Of a stretch of 64,000 nt of DNA, positions 25,838 through 35,280 are shown piece by piece. Origin of the DNA: Sphagnum magellanicum (taxonomy: Eukaryota; Streptophyta; Sphagnopsida; Sphagnales; Sphagnaceae); contig CM038918.1 of assembly GCA_021904315.1 (NCBI GenBank), positions 11,113,349 through 11,177,348 on the forward strand. The letters are read 5' to 3'. The notes below the pieces were generated by a model. That model was not told the DNA's origin. It saw nothing but the letters and a program-made list of their open reading frames with translations, and ran no database searches. Every line of letters begins with the position of its first letter. Position 1 is the stretch's first letter. A program made the translations under genes and the position numbers.

Positions 25838-26150
25838 TGTTAACAAATAGGAAATCTATTCAAGTGTAAACATAAATCTTTATTAAAATGAAACTACAAC
25901 ATGATGCTCACAACACGAAACATAACATCAAGAACTCCTCAAAGTTCTTGTCACATGAAATACACAAACTTGTGTAATGAAAAAAAAAGAGCCAAACCAT
26001 CAACACCAAAGTATTTAACTAAAAGACCAAACCATAAATAACCAAACTAATATAAGTAAAGAAAATAATTCAACCTTGTGAAAGTAACCTAGTTACTTTC
26101 CTACTCCAGTAACTAATGAGACCTAACTAGTTGAGCTTGAATTCTCAACA
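25838..26150 (-). repeat. Left LTR of the copia element (3' LTR, minus orientation)
   Basis: This LTR is 313 bp, bounded by TG...CA (minus strand TGTTGAGAATTC...TTTGTTAACA). On the minus strand it is preceded by the polypurine tract, so it is the 3' LTR of the minus-strand internal region. It differs from the other LTR (31709-32021, also 313 bp) at about 25 positions by eye, mostly transitions. That is about 8 percent, so the insertion is not recent. Confidence 0.93.
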
Positions 26151-26162
26151 CTCCCCTTCAAG
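26151..26162 (-). promoter_or_regulatory. Polypurine tract of the copia element
   Basis: The minus strand reads TTGAAGGGGAG immediately before the LTR start TGTTGAG. A polypurine tract next to the 3' LTR primes second-strand synthesis in LTR retrotransposons. Confidence 0.85.
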
Positions 26163-26249
26163 TTCAAATCCACTTCTAGTACACCAAGCATTTTTTAAAA
26201 CTTCCTTAGCTTGTCTGTACCTAAAGCCTTTGTGGAAATGTCAACAACT

Positions 26250-27790
26250 TGATCTTCGGTACTGACATGAATAAGGTCAATTTCTTTTACTAGAATTTTT
26301 TATCTAATAAAGTGGTAGTGCACCTCAATGTGCTTTGTATTAGCATGATAGACTAAGTTGTTAGCAAATAGTATGCTACTGATGTTATCACAATAAATGA
26401 CAATAAGAGCATCCACTGACTATCCCAAATTTGATAGTAGTTTTTGTAACCAAACTACTTCACATGCAACAATTGTTGCACCTTTGTATTCTGCCTTCGT
26501 GCTTAATAGTGCAATTGTTGGTTATTTCTTACTACTCCAACTAACAGCACCACTTCCAAAAGAAAACATGAAACCATTAGTCGACCTTCTATCTAAAACA
26601 TTGTCAGCCCGATCAGCATCCGTGTATCCATGTACTTGTAACTGGCTCTTGGTTTCGTAAAAAAATCCACACTGTAATGTATGTTTTATGTACCTCAATA
26701 TGCGCCTCATTACATCCAAATGTGGCTTTCATGGTGTTTGCATGAATTGACTCACCACTCTAACTACATAACTCAAATATGGCCTTGTGATGGTCATGTA
26801 AATCAAACTCCTGATATGCCTCTTTACATAGTGGTATCTTCCACAAGGTCTCCTTCATCTGCACTTAACTTCACATTTTGTTCCAATGGAATTGAAATGG
26901 GTTTATAACCCGTCATCCCATATTCAGTCAATTTGTTCAAGGCATATTGCCTTTGTAGTAACCATATCCCTTTAAGGGACTGGATTACCTTAATTCCGAG
27001 GAAGTAACGCAACTTTCTCAAATCCTTCATCTCAAACTTTTGCTTCAAAAGCTTCTTCAAATCAAAGATGTCTACATCACTATTTCCTATGATAATCAAG
27101 TCATCAACATAGATGACTATGATTACAATCCCATGATTTGTCTTTTTCACATATAGTGAAAATTTTGCATTAGATGTTTGAAATCCACTTGTGACAAGAT
27201 ACTAACCTATCTTATCTGACCAAGCTCTAAGTGCTTGCTTCAAGCCGTACAAAGTTTTCTTCAACCTACAAACCAAATTAGGATGTGTTTGGTCCACATA
27301 ACCTCGTGGTTGCTCCATGTACACTTCTTCATGTAAATCTCCATGAAGAAAAACATTCTTTACATCCATTTGATGTAAAGACCATCCTTTTGCTGCTACC
27401 ATAGCAATGATTGCTCTTATAGTTGTCATTTTGGCAACTAGATTATAGGTCTCCTCATAGTCTATGCCATAAATTTGGGCATAACCTTTGGCAACCAATC
27501 TTGCTTTATATTTGCTCATAGATCCATCTGCATTGTGTTTGACTTTGTACACCCATTTACACCCAATTGCTTTCTTGTCCTCTTGTAAAGCTACCAATTC
27601 CCAAGTAACATTCGCATCCAAAGCCGCCATCTCTTCATCCATGGCATTATCCCACTTAGGGTTTCCAACCACTTATTCAAAATAAGTGGGTTCAACCTTT
27701 TGTATAACTCTCACCATGTATGCGTAATGATGAGCTACAAAGCCATCATATGTGAGTATTTGTACAGGGTACTTGAGTTGTGTGGATCTT
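26250..27790 (-). pseudogene. Copia reverse transcriptase and RNase H (broken)
   Basis: Reading 27672 down to 27202, the RT fingers/palm show WELVALQEDKKAIGCKWVYK and QMDVKNVFLHGDL (first catalytic Asp kept). A stop follows SDKIG. The frame then resumes with the YVDDLIIIG catalytic box at about 27111-27085, stops again after DTTM near 26824, and continues to YTDADRADN..RRSTNG of RNase H (26719-26522). After that only fragments such as a Glu-containing KAEY motif and DISTKAL remain. Stops at several places make it non-functional. The order and motifs are diagnostic of copia pol. It acts, when intact, in cytoplasmic virus-like particles to make element cDNA. Confidence 0.9.
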
Positions 27791-28116
27791 CATATTCCAC
27801 TGTTGTTGTCAAGTGTTTTCAAAACTTTCTTGGCCATCTGAGCTCCAGGAGTAGTAACTAAAGGGATTCTTGATTCTTCACCCACATTCTTCTCTAAATC
27901 ACTTAACTCATCATCTACATGAGGATTTATAGATGATGTTTGAGAACTACCATGTATAATGTTTGAAGATCTTAATCTTCCTTTCCATGGAGTGCTACTG
28001 GACCCAATAATTGAAGACTCTTGTGGTCCACTGATTAATTGTGATTCTTGTTCCACATTTGATGAAACATCACCATTTCTAGCCTCTCCATCTTTTACTA
28101 CCTTCAATGGTGAATA

Positions 28117-28980
28117 CTAGATAACCATCTCATCAAACATAACATTTCTACTCACTTGCAACTTCCGAGTGGAAAGATTGAAGCATCTATATCCTTTTTG
28201 TTCTGAGGAATATCTAATGAAGATACATTTCTCAACTTTTGGGTCTAGTTTTGATCTCTTCTTGTCAGGAACATGAACATATGTAATGCAACCAAACACT
28301 TTAAGGTGTGAGACATTTGGTTTTTTGCATGTGAATTTTTTTTCAGGTGTCATGCCATGAACTGCCGCTGTGGGTGTTTGATTCATGATATAGATTGTAG
28401 TTGCTACCGCTTCAGCCCAAAAGTAATTTGGCAAATTCTTTTCATTCAACATGGCACGTGCTATTTCTACAATGTGCCTGTTTTTCTTTTCAGCAACTCC
28501 ATTCTGTTGTGGGGAATAACTACATGAGTATTTCCTTTGAATTCCATGCTCCTTCAAGTACTCATTGAATTCATTTAAAAAATACTCTCCCCCTCCATCG
28601 GACCTTAGGCACTTGATGCTCACAACCTTTTCCTTCTCCACCAGTACTTTGAAATTTAAAAAATGTTGAAACATTTCACCTTTGTGTTTCATGAAGTAGA
28701 CCCACACCTTCCTTGTGTGGTCATCAATGAAACTCACATAGTACTTGCATCTTCCAATGGATTCTATTTTCATGGTCCACACATTTAAGTGGATCATTTC
28801 CAAAGGTTTGGAACTTACATGAGTTATTTGTGTTGGGAATGGATGCCTAGCTTGCTTCCCCAATTAGCATGCTTCATAAACTTTTGACATCACTTCTTCT
28901 GTTCCAAATTTGGGAAGGGTCCAACAAGATTCTGTTTTTCCATTAGTTTAAATCATTGGAGATTAACAAGGCCAACCCGC
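28117..28980 (-). pseudogene. Copia integrase (broken)
   Basis: The open block 28863-28117 (248 codons) carries the integrase core: YYVSFIDDHTRKVWVYFMK, then LRSDGGGEY with the second catalytic Asp, and SPQQNGVAEKKNR with the catalytic Glu. The first catalytic Asp is missing. The position where the family has H-x-D reads IHLNVW, with codon 28783-28785 AAT (Asn), consistent with one G-to-A change. The upstream HHCC zinc-binding part (about 28980-28864) contains two stops and has lost part of its Cys/His set. A C-terminal extension follows to VMFDEMVI. Confidence 0.9.
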
Positions 28981-29425
28981 TTGTGCTAAATTCCAATGTC
29001 TCCAGCTCCTTTTCCATGTGTGAATAACATGGAATTCACCTCAGGCATGTTCACATCCAAGGTGAACATTCGTCCATTCCTTTCCCCTTTTGCAATCAAT
29101 TTGCCTTGGTTCTTCATGTCTTCCACAAAACATTCATTTGGGTTGAATGTCACCTGTAAACCTTGTTCCACCATTTGGCCTATGGAGACCAAATTTTTTG
29201 TTATGGTTGGAACACGAAGTACATCTTTCAAGTACTTTGTTTGCCTGTCTTACATGGATAATGGCACCTTGCCAATTTTTGTGATGGGATGTGTGGTGTC
29301 ATCACCAATTTCCACAAACCCTGGTGTCTTCAAATCCTTTGTGTCTCTAAACCATTCTCCATGACTAGTCATGTGATTTAAAGCTCCAGAATCCACATAC
29401 TAGACATTGTTGTCTGATACACCTC
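28981..29425 (-). pseudogene. Copia protease and pre-integrase region (broken)
   Basis: The complement near 29400-29380 encodes YVDSGALNHMTSHGEWF, with the aspartic protease motif D-S-G. The following segment reaches IGKVPL and is then interrupted by a stop before the DVLRVPTITKNLVSIGQM block (29231 downward), which is the typical GAG-pre-integrase stretch. The protease would mature Gag-Pol. Here it cannot be expressed as one polyprotein because of the stops. Confidence 0.82.
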
Positions 29426-29452
29426 TTATCATTAAATTTGCCTTGTGTTGCA

Positions 29453-30400
29453 TCACAAAAAATTATTCATCACCTTGATTACTAGTTGATGCATAATTCC
29501 CTTGTTGCAGCTTTCCATTTCGTGCATCATGCTCCCTTTGATAACAGTTTTTCGCCATGTGCCCAGATTTCCCATAGTAGTAACAATTTGAGTCGTTATT
29601 TGTTTGTTGACCTCGATGACTTCCACCACGACCACCACAACCTCCACGACTTCCTCAACTTCCTCTTTTTCCAAAGTTTCCTCGTCCACCTCCATGAACT
29701 TGACCTTCATGTTGATGATGTCCACCATGCAAACTTCCGTGTCAACTTCGAAATGAAGTTTTACCACCTCTACCTTTACCTCTATTATTATTTGAGTAGA
29801 AAGCACTTTCTTGTGATCCTTGATTGGATGAAGTACCAATAATTCTCATCTCTTCACTTATAAGTAGTGTTATTACGTCTTGAAAATTGGGAAATGTTTT
29901 TCGAACTACAATTGAAGTACGAAATTGGTTATAGTCTTTTCTAAGTTCATTCAAGGTGACGGCCACTAAATTTTCATCATCTACAGGGGCTCCTATAGAT
30001 GCAAGAGCATCTACAAGGTTTTTCACCTTTGTAGAATAGTCACTGATGTTCATCTTGTTTTTCTGTAGATTATGCAACTCTTGCTTTAGTTGCATTTTAC
30101 GAGCTTGGGTATTGGTGTTATACATCTTCACCAATGTAACCCAAGCTTGCTTAAGTGATTTTAAATCTTGAATATGCACAATCATGGAATCGAACACTCA
30201 TAGAAAGCTAATACAAAATTTTCCTTGTTTTTTCATGCCAAGTTTTATTGGCTTGAATTTGTTGTTGTGTGGGGTTTTCTGGGAGAGGAGGTTCTTTCTC
30301 ATCGCCAGTTATGAATTCCCAGTAGCCTTTCCCCATCAAGAAATTCATAATCCTAAATTTCCACACTTAGAAATTGTTCTTGTCTAGTTTCTTAATTGCA
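29453..30400 (-). pseudogene. Copia gag (broken, zinc knuckle damaged)
   Basis: The Gag core begins near 30400 with DKNNF-stop-VWKFRI and MGKGYWEFITGD, both typical of the UBN2/copia Gag fold. A further stop lies before the block 30197-29742 (SLKQAWVTLVKMY, AVTLNELRKDYNQF). The CCHC zinc knuckle lies at 29585-29544. It reads C-Y-Y-Y-G-K-S-G-H-M-A-K-N-C, so the second Cys is replaced by Tyr (TAT at 29574-29576). The Gly/Arg-rich segment between core and knuckle is frameshifted. Confidence 0.85.
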
Positions 30401-31640
30401 ATTGAGAAAGACTATCCGCCATCTCTCAAGGCAACACTCAATGTCTTCTTGGGGTTTCACAAATGATTTTAATTCCTTCCTTGGGTTTCTAGAATTAGGA
30501 TTAGGGTTTTCCTTCTTTAGGTTTATAAGATTAAGGTTAGGGTTGAACAAGATGGACCTTGCATACGTATGTATGTTTTGAATATTATACGAAATTCTAT
30601 ACTATACATAGGTTTTACGTATATGTACGTATTTCGTATAATATTTTGTATGGTATTAAGTACATGATTACATACCACACTTTTGTATGAAGGTCTTGAT
30701 AATGTATTTGCGCTTCCCAATCTTCAAACTCCTTCCTTCAAGTTCTCCCAAGTTGGATTTGCTCCACTTCAAAAAATTGTTTTGATGTCTTCTCAACAAA
30801 CTTTCGTCAAAACAACTTTGCAAAGCTACACCACTCACATATGACCTTGGATCGATCTCAAATTTTGGTGAAACATGAACAACTATGTCTACTACCTTCT
30901 CTCAAAATTTTAGCTTATTTAACTTCATAAAATGAAAGATCTTGTTACTTCCTTGAAGTCGCCTCAAATTGGGACCTAAACACAAAATGATTTACAACTT
31001 GCTCTCAGCAACTCCAAACTCCTTGAGATTTTGAGAAACACATTAGATATATATTTTCTATATTTGTTCAAAATTTGAGCTCTATTGATGATGACCACAA
31101 AGAGTTATCACTTTCAAAAAAAAATTGATTTCAAAACTGAAATTGAAACTTTAAATGCTTGGATCTCTCTCAATAAAGATCCAAATGACATGAAATTTCT
31201 CTCACATATATATTCCTTTATGATTTATATGATCCCAAAGCTACAAATTCAAAAAAGCTCAAACAAAGGAGATATGACCAAAAAACCAGATATGGCACAG
31301 AGTCTTCAAAAGCTCATAACTCTCACAAAACATATCCTTTTCTTTTGAAAATTTGAGAATAGAAGCATCTTATAGTCTTCTATAATCTCTCCAAGTTTCA
31401 CTTCAAGATCTTTTCACAGTAGATTTAGATCTAGATTTAAAGATCTGACTTCCACAACCTTGATATGTTGATCTCCTCTCACCTCTTTTCTTTTCTTTTC
31501 TTTCTCTTCACATTCTTTCCTTTCCCCGTTTCTTTTTTTCACTTGACAAACTCCTATGATATTACTAGAGACTCTTAAACTCTAATTCTAAAGACTTTCT
31601 AGCTCTAGATCTTTTTCAACTTTCTCATTCAACAACCTAA
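30401..31640 (-). other. Non-coding leader of the copia element
   Basis: About 1.2 kb separate the primer-binding site (31641-31652) from gag, long for a copia element. No coding potential is visible on the minus strand. It contains a 15-bp perfect inverted repeat (30581-30595 and 30631-30645, 35-base spacer) in a very AT-rich stretch. A later insertion inside the leader cannot be excluded. Confidence 0.6.
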
Positions 31641-31652
31641 GCTCTGATACCA
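31641..31652 (-). promoter_or_regulatory. Primer-binding site of the minus-strand element
   Basis: The minus strand reads TGGTATCAGAGC, the common plant copia primer-binding site complementary to the 3' end of initiator tRNA-Met. It should abut the end of the 5' LTR. Here only the four bases TGTT continue the LTR match before the sequence diverges. Confidence 0.88.
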
Positions 31653-31697
31653 TGTTTTTATCTAATTTTTAGTTCAACTTTCTTGTCTAATTTGAGC

Positions 31698-31708
31698 TTA
31701 AGGGGGAG
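31698..31708 (+). promoter_or_regulatory. Second polypurine tract, plus orientation
   Basis: TTAAGGGGGAG precedes the plus-oriented LTR directly. Its upstream sequence does not match the sequence upstream of the other polypurine tract, so it comes from a different or diverged element end. Confidence 0.8.
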
Positions 31709-32021
31709 TGTTGAGAATTCAAGCTCAACTAGTTAGGTTTCATTAGTTACTGGAATAGGAAAGTAACTAGGTTACTTTCATAAGGTTGAATTACTTTTTT
31801 TACTTATATTAGTTTGGTTATTTGTGGTTTGGTTTTTTAGTTAAATACCTTAGTGTTGATAGTTTGGCTCTCTTTTCTTCATTACACAAGTTTGTGTATT
31901 TCATGTGACAAGAACCTTGAAGAGTTCTTGATGTTATGTTTTTTGTCGTGAGTATCATGTTATAGTTTCCTTTCAATAAATATTTATGTTTACACTTGAG
32001 TAAATCTCCTATTTGTTAACA
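31709..32021 (+). repeat. Right LTR, inverted relative to the normal arrangement
   Basis: This LTR is 313 bp, TGTTGAGAATTC to TTTGTTAACA, on the plus strand. It is therefore opposite in orientation to the left LTR (25838-26150) although both bound the same internal region. It is flanked by a polypurine tract on its left and a primer-binding site on its right, the arrangement found in a one-LTR circle or at a junction between two tandem elements. Confidence 0.93.
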
Positions 32022-32071
32022 TGGTATCAGAGCTTAGGTTGTTGAATGAGAAAGTTGAAAAAGATCTAGAA
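32022..32071 (+). repeat. Plus-strand primer-binding site and leader stub
   Basis: The primer-binding site TGGTATCAGAGC (32022-32033) is followed by about 38 bases that are the reverse complement of the beginning of the minus-strand leader (31603-31640). The two form a 50-bp inverted repeat around the right LTR. The match ends at GATCTAGA. A short unplaced stretch (32072-32094) follows before the host repeat. Confidence 0.88.
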
Positions 32072-32094
32072 ATTAGACAAGAATTAATTAGACA

Positions 32095-32250
32095 ACCCAT
32101 TCATAAAATATCTAAATCGCACATGTGTGAATGGGCACTACAAAGGAATCTTTGCAAGCACCAAACATTATTACTTTCATGGTCACCAATGTTACATAAA
32201 AGGATGTCATTCACTATTGTGGAACATGGTTCGAATCTAATCATGTAGGT
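32095..32250 (+). repeat. 156-bp direct repeat of host DNA, right copy
   Basis: This is the counterpart of 25682-25837, same orientation and same length. Divergence (about 11 of 156) is similar to that between the LTRs (about 25 of 313), so both duplications could date to the same event. Confidence 0.9.
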
Positions 32251-34479
32251 TTGGTAACCATGTTTGTGGACCCTAAATATATTTTAGATGATTTATATTC
32301 TAAAGATGATGGTAAAGCTTATGGTGACAAAAGGGTCATCAACATTGGTTTGATCAAAACCATGGAAGAGGTTGTGCTTCCTATAAACAAGGTCATGGCT
32401 TTTGATGAGCCAGAAAGTTCAAATGTTTTTTTGGAAGGAACAATATCTCATTTACATCACATAATGTAAAAAATTGTTGAATAATGAACACAAGGAAAGA
32501 TCGCATTTTGTGACCATGCCACCTCAATCATGAAAGTTGTCGCATTAGAAATTTGGAATATTCACCTCAGAAAAGTGAATGAATCATTGCATTTGGGAAT
32601 GTTGTTACATTGTGAACGAGGGTTTAAGGTATTTGGTTAATAGGTTAAAGGATTGGCACAAAACATTGCTCACAGACACAAATGTTCATAAGAGAAGATC
32701 TTGTGAATAAATATTCATTTTAGCATCCAATAGGCATCACATCGATGTGTTTATTATTTGTTTGATCCTTTTATACCAAAGGTTTATAATATTATTTTGT
32801 ATCAAATGTTAACAATATTATTGTGCTTGACAATCCATTGTTTGGGCCTCGTCATGTGTTTTATGTTAATTTCAACCTCATAATGTTAAACAAAAATCTA
32901 GTTAATGTAGAATATACAAATGTGAACCCATTGTTGTTCAAATATGATTACTAAGACAACATAAACAATACCCAATAATTTAAAGCATGGTAGAAAAAAA
33001 GAAGGATTTAAATTAAATTTTAGATGACACAATGTAGGTGTTGTTGTTGGGAACTTATATGTAGGTATTATTGCAATTAGTTCATAAGGTGGGTTAAGTT
33101 TCATCATTCATGAATAAAGGGCATTTTTTTTCCACTATGTATTTTTATTATCATAATGGTTTACTAATAATCAGTTTTAATACATTAGTATGGTAAAATT
33201 AATACTATTGAAGAGAAAAATTATAATAGTATCATTATTTACTATTATTCATTATAATTAAGTCAACATAGTTACTAATAATATTATTTTAATAAAAATC
33301 AGTATTAACAAATGGATAAACATTTTTTAAAATAATATTATACTATTAAATAAAATGTTAATAAGTGTAATAGTGTTTCATATTATTATTAATTAGTAAT
33401 ATTCAATAAAATTATTACCAAAATTAATTTGTGGTAATCAATAACTTAGTATATTATTATGTTTGGATATTACAAATAATATAATATTTGAAAGGGCATA
33501 TGCAGGTAGTTGGAACATAAACAACTAGATGTATACTTCCCAAGATTGCATTGTGCAATGTGCATGTATTTTTCATTTTGTGAAGATGGACCTATTTCCA
33601 TACTTTGATTATTAAAAATGTAAAAAAATAAATCAAATGAAATATCCACAAGAAAAATTGAAAGGTACTACAAATCATTACACATTACTCATTCATATGG
33701 GTGTAAGCAAAAAAATCATGTTAAAGCATGGTTGGGGTACCCTTTTGGAACACCAAGGACACATTCATAAGACATTCAAATTCATGATTTTCTTCACTTT
33801 TCTTATGACATGTTTTAAATTTCCTTTTTTTTTTCATGTCAAATGAAATAATTTTGTTTCAAATTTTATATAAGCATTTAAAATATTTATTTTTTCAATT
33901 ATTATAATAAGAATAGTAAAATTTATCCAATGTGGGCCATGTTTTATCAATGGCCCAAAATTTTCGCAAATTTCACTTTTTGAAACTTTTTACATTGTAA
34001 TAGGGCACATTTTTTTATCACATTCTTACACTTTATGTACGTTAGTACCTAAGGTGTTTGTGGTAAAAATCTTGGGCCAAAAAAATTTGTTTAGATTTTC
34101 CTTATGAGTCTTTGAATTTTTTTTTCTCAAGAAACAAAGTCCTGGATTTCTTTCTAGGACTTGGTAACAATCTTGAAACTTGTTCAAATTTGACAACCTA
34201 TGCATAAAATAGTACCTTAGTAATGTATCTATCCATGAAGAAAATCAAACTTTCAATATGAATGTGTCATTAAGTTACAACATGTTTTAAATGAAGGGGT
34301 TTATTGGATATAAGACATAGTCCTTTTTGGTACCTTGACCATGCTTTATTTGATAACATATAATAAATGTTTATTTCATTATTTTTCATCTAATGAATGG
34401 TTGACACATGTCACTACCTATTCCATGTAACCTAAATAAGTAGGCCACCTAGCCTAGGTGGGCTAAATGACACATGGGT
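32251..34479. other. AT-rich intergenic DNA right of the copia insertion
   Basis: The frame at 32251-32469 (VDPKYILDDLYSKDDGK...) has protein-like composition. It is in continuity with the host sequence broken by the insertion, but I recognise no family. It could be a fragment of a decayed gene or DNA transposon. The region 33120-33480 is almost pure A/T with ATTATTA-type words. Confidence 0.4.
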
Positions 34480-34560
34480 TGCAAGTGTGATAACTTGAAC
34501 CCTTCACCTCCTTGAAGAAGATTCAAGCCTTTAACCCTTGCACTACCAATCAACATAAAT
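34480..34560 (-). repeat. tRNA-related fragment, possible SINE head
   Basis: On the minus strand TGGTAGTGCAAGGG (complement of 34535-34548) resembles a polymerase III A box, and GGGTTCAAGTTA (34491-34502) resembles a B box about 45 bases on. The order and spacing fit a tRNA-derived SINE. No complete tRNA stem set is present. The body and 3' end of the element are not defined. Confidence 0.35.
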
Positions 34561-34739
34561 GACATAGATTGTCATCCTTTGATTATGAATAGTTTTTTCG
34601 ATACCCTATTCAAATTATTTAGTGTAGATTTGTTATTACTATGTAAAATCTAATTTTAAATTTATGATTGAATATAATTTTAAGGATTAAAAATAATTTA
34701 AGACTTAATCATTTCATGTTATAAATTATTTGCAATCCT

Positions 34740-35280
34740 TAAAACTTCACCCTAAAGCATAATTATAAAGCTTAAACCTTAAAATGTAAAACCTAAAAGT
34801 TACAACTTACAATTTAACATTAAAATTTAGCCTTAAAACCTAAAACCTAAAGCCTAATCCTAAAGCCTAAACCTAAAACCTAAATGTCATTGACCCTAAA
34901 ACTTAAATTTTAAACCTAAACCCAAAACCTTAAAATTAAAATCTTAAACCTAACCCTAAAACTTAAAACTAAACCTAAAACTAAAAACCTAAATTTAAAA
35001 CCTAAAACATACAACTTAACATTAAACCATAACCTTAAAGTTTAAAGCCTAGCCTTAAAACCTAAACTCTAAACCCAAAACCTTAAAAACAAAATTGTAA
35101 AATTAAAACTTTAAACCTAAACCTTCAATCTAAACTTCAAATTAAAATTTTTAAAACCTAAACCTAAAGCCTAAATATAAACCCTAAAATTGAAAGCCTA
35201 ACCTTAAACTTAAACCTTCCACCTAAACCCCAAATTGTAAACTCTAAACTTAATTATTTAAAACCTAAACCCCATAAACA
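34740..35280. repeat. Degenerate telomere-like tract (AAACCTAAA family)
   Basis: About 540 bases are made mostly of words such as AAACCTAAA, AACCCTAAA, AAAGCCTAA and AACCTTAAA. They look like plant telomere repeat (CCCTAAA) copies decayed by substitutions and small indels. Intact CCCTAAA units are a minority. It could be an old interstitial telomere tract or an independently grown low-complexity repeat. Confidence 0.75.

Larger units (their letters stand above)
25838..32094 (-). mobile_element. Degenerate Ty1/copia LTR retrotransposon with one inverted LTR
   Basis: The internal region reads on the minus strand in the order primer-binding site (31641-31652), long non-coding leader, gag, protease, integrase, reverse transcriptase, RNase H, polypurine tract, LTR. 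That is the copia order, with integrase before reverse transcriptase. The expected 5' LTR next to the primer-binding site is missing. Instead there is a spacer of about 55 bases ending in a second polypurine tract. An LTR in plus orientation follows (31709-32021), then a plus-strand primer-binding site (32022-32033) and about 50 bases of leader. Several stop codons break every coding block, so the element is non-autonomous today. Confidence 0.92.

Noticed and set aside
30581-30645. Similarity of the inverted repeat to a site-specific recombinase site such as loxP.
   Set aside because: The arms share only the word TATACGAA with loxP and the spacer is 35 bases instead of 8.
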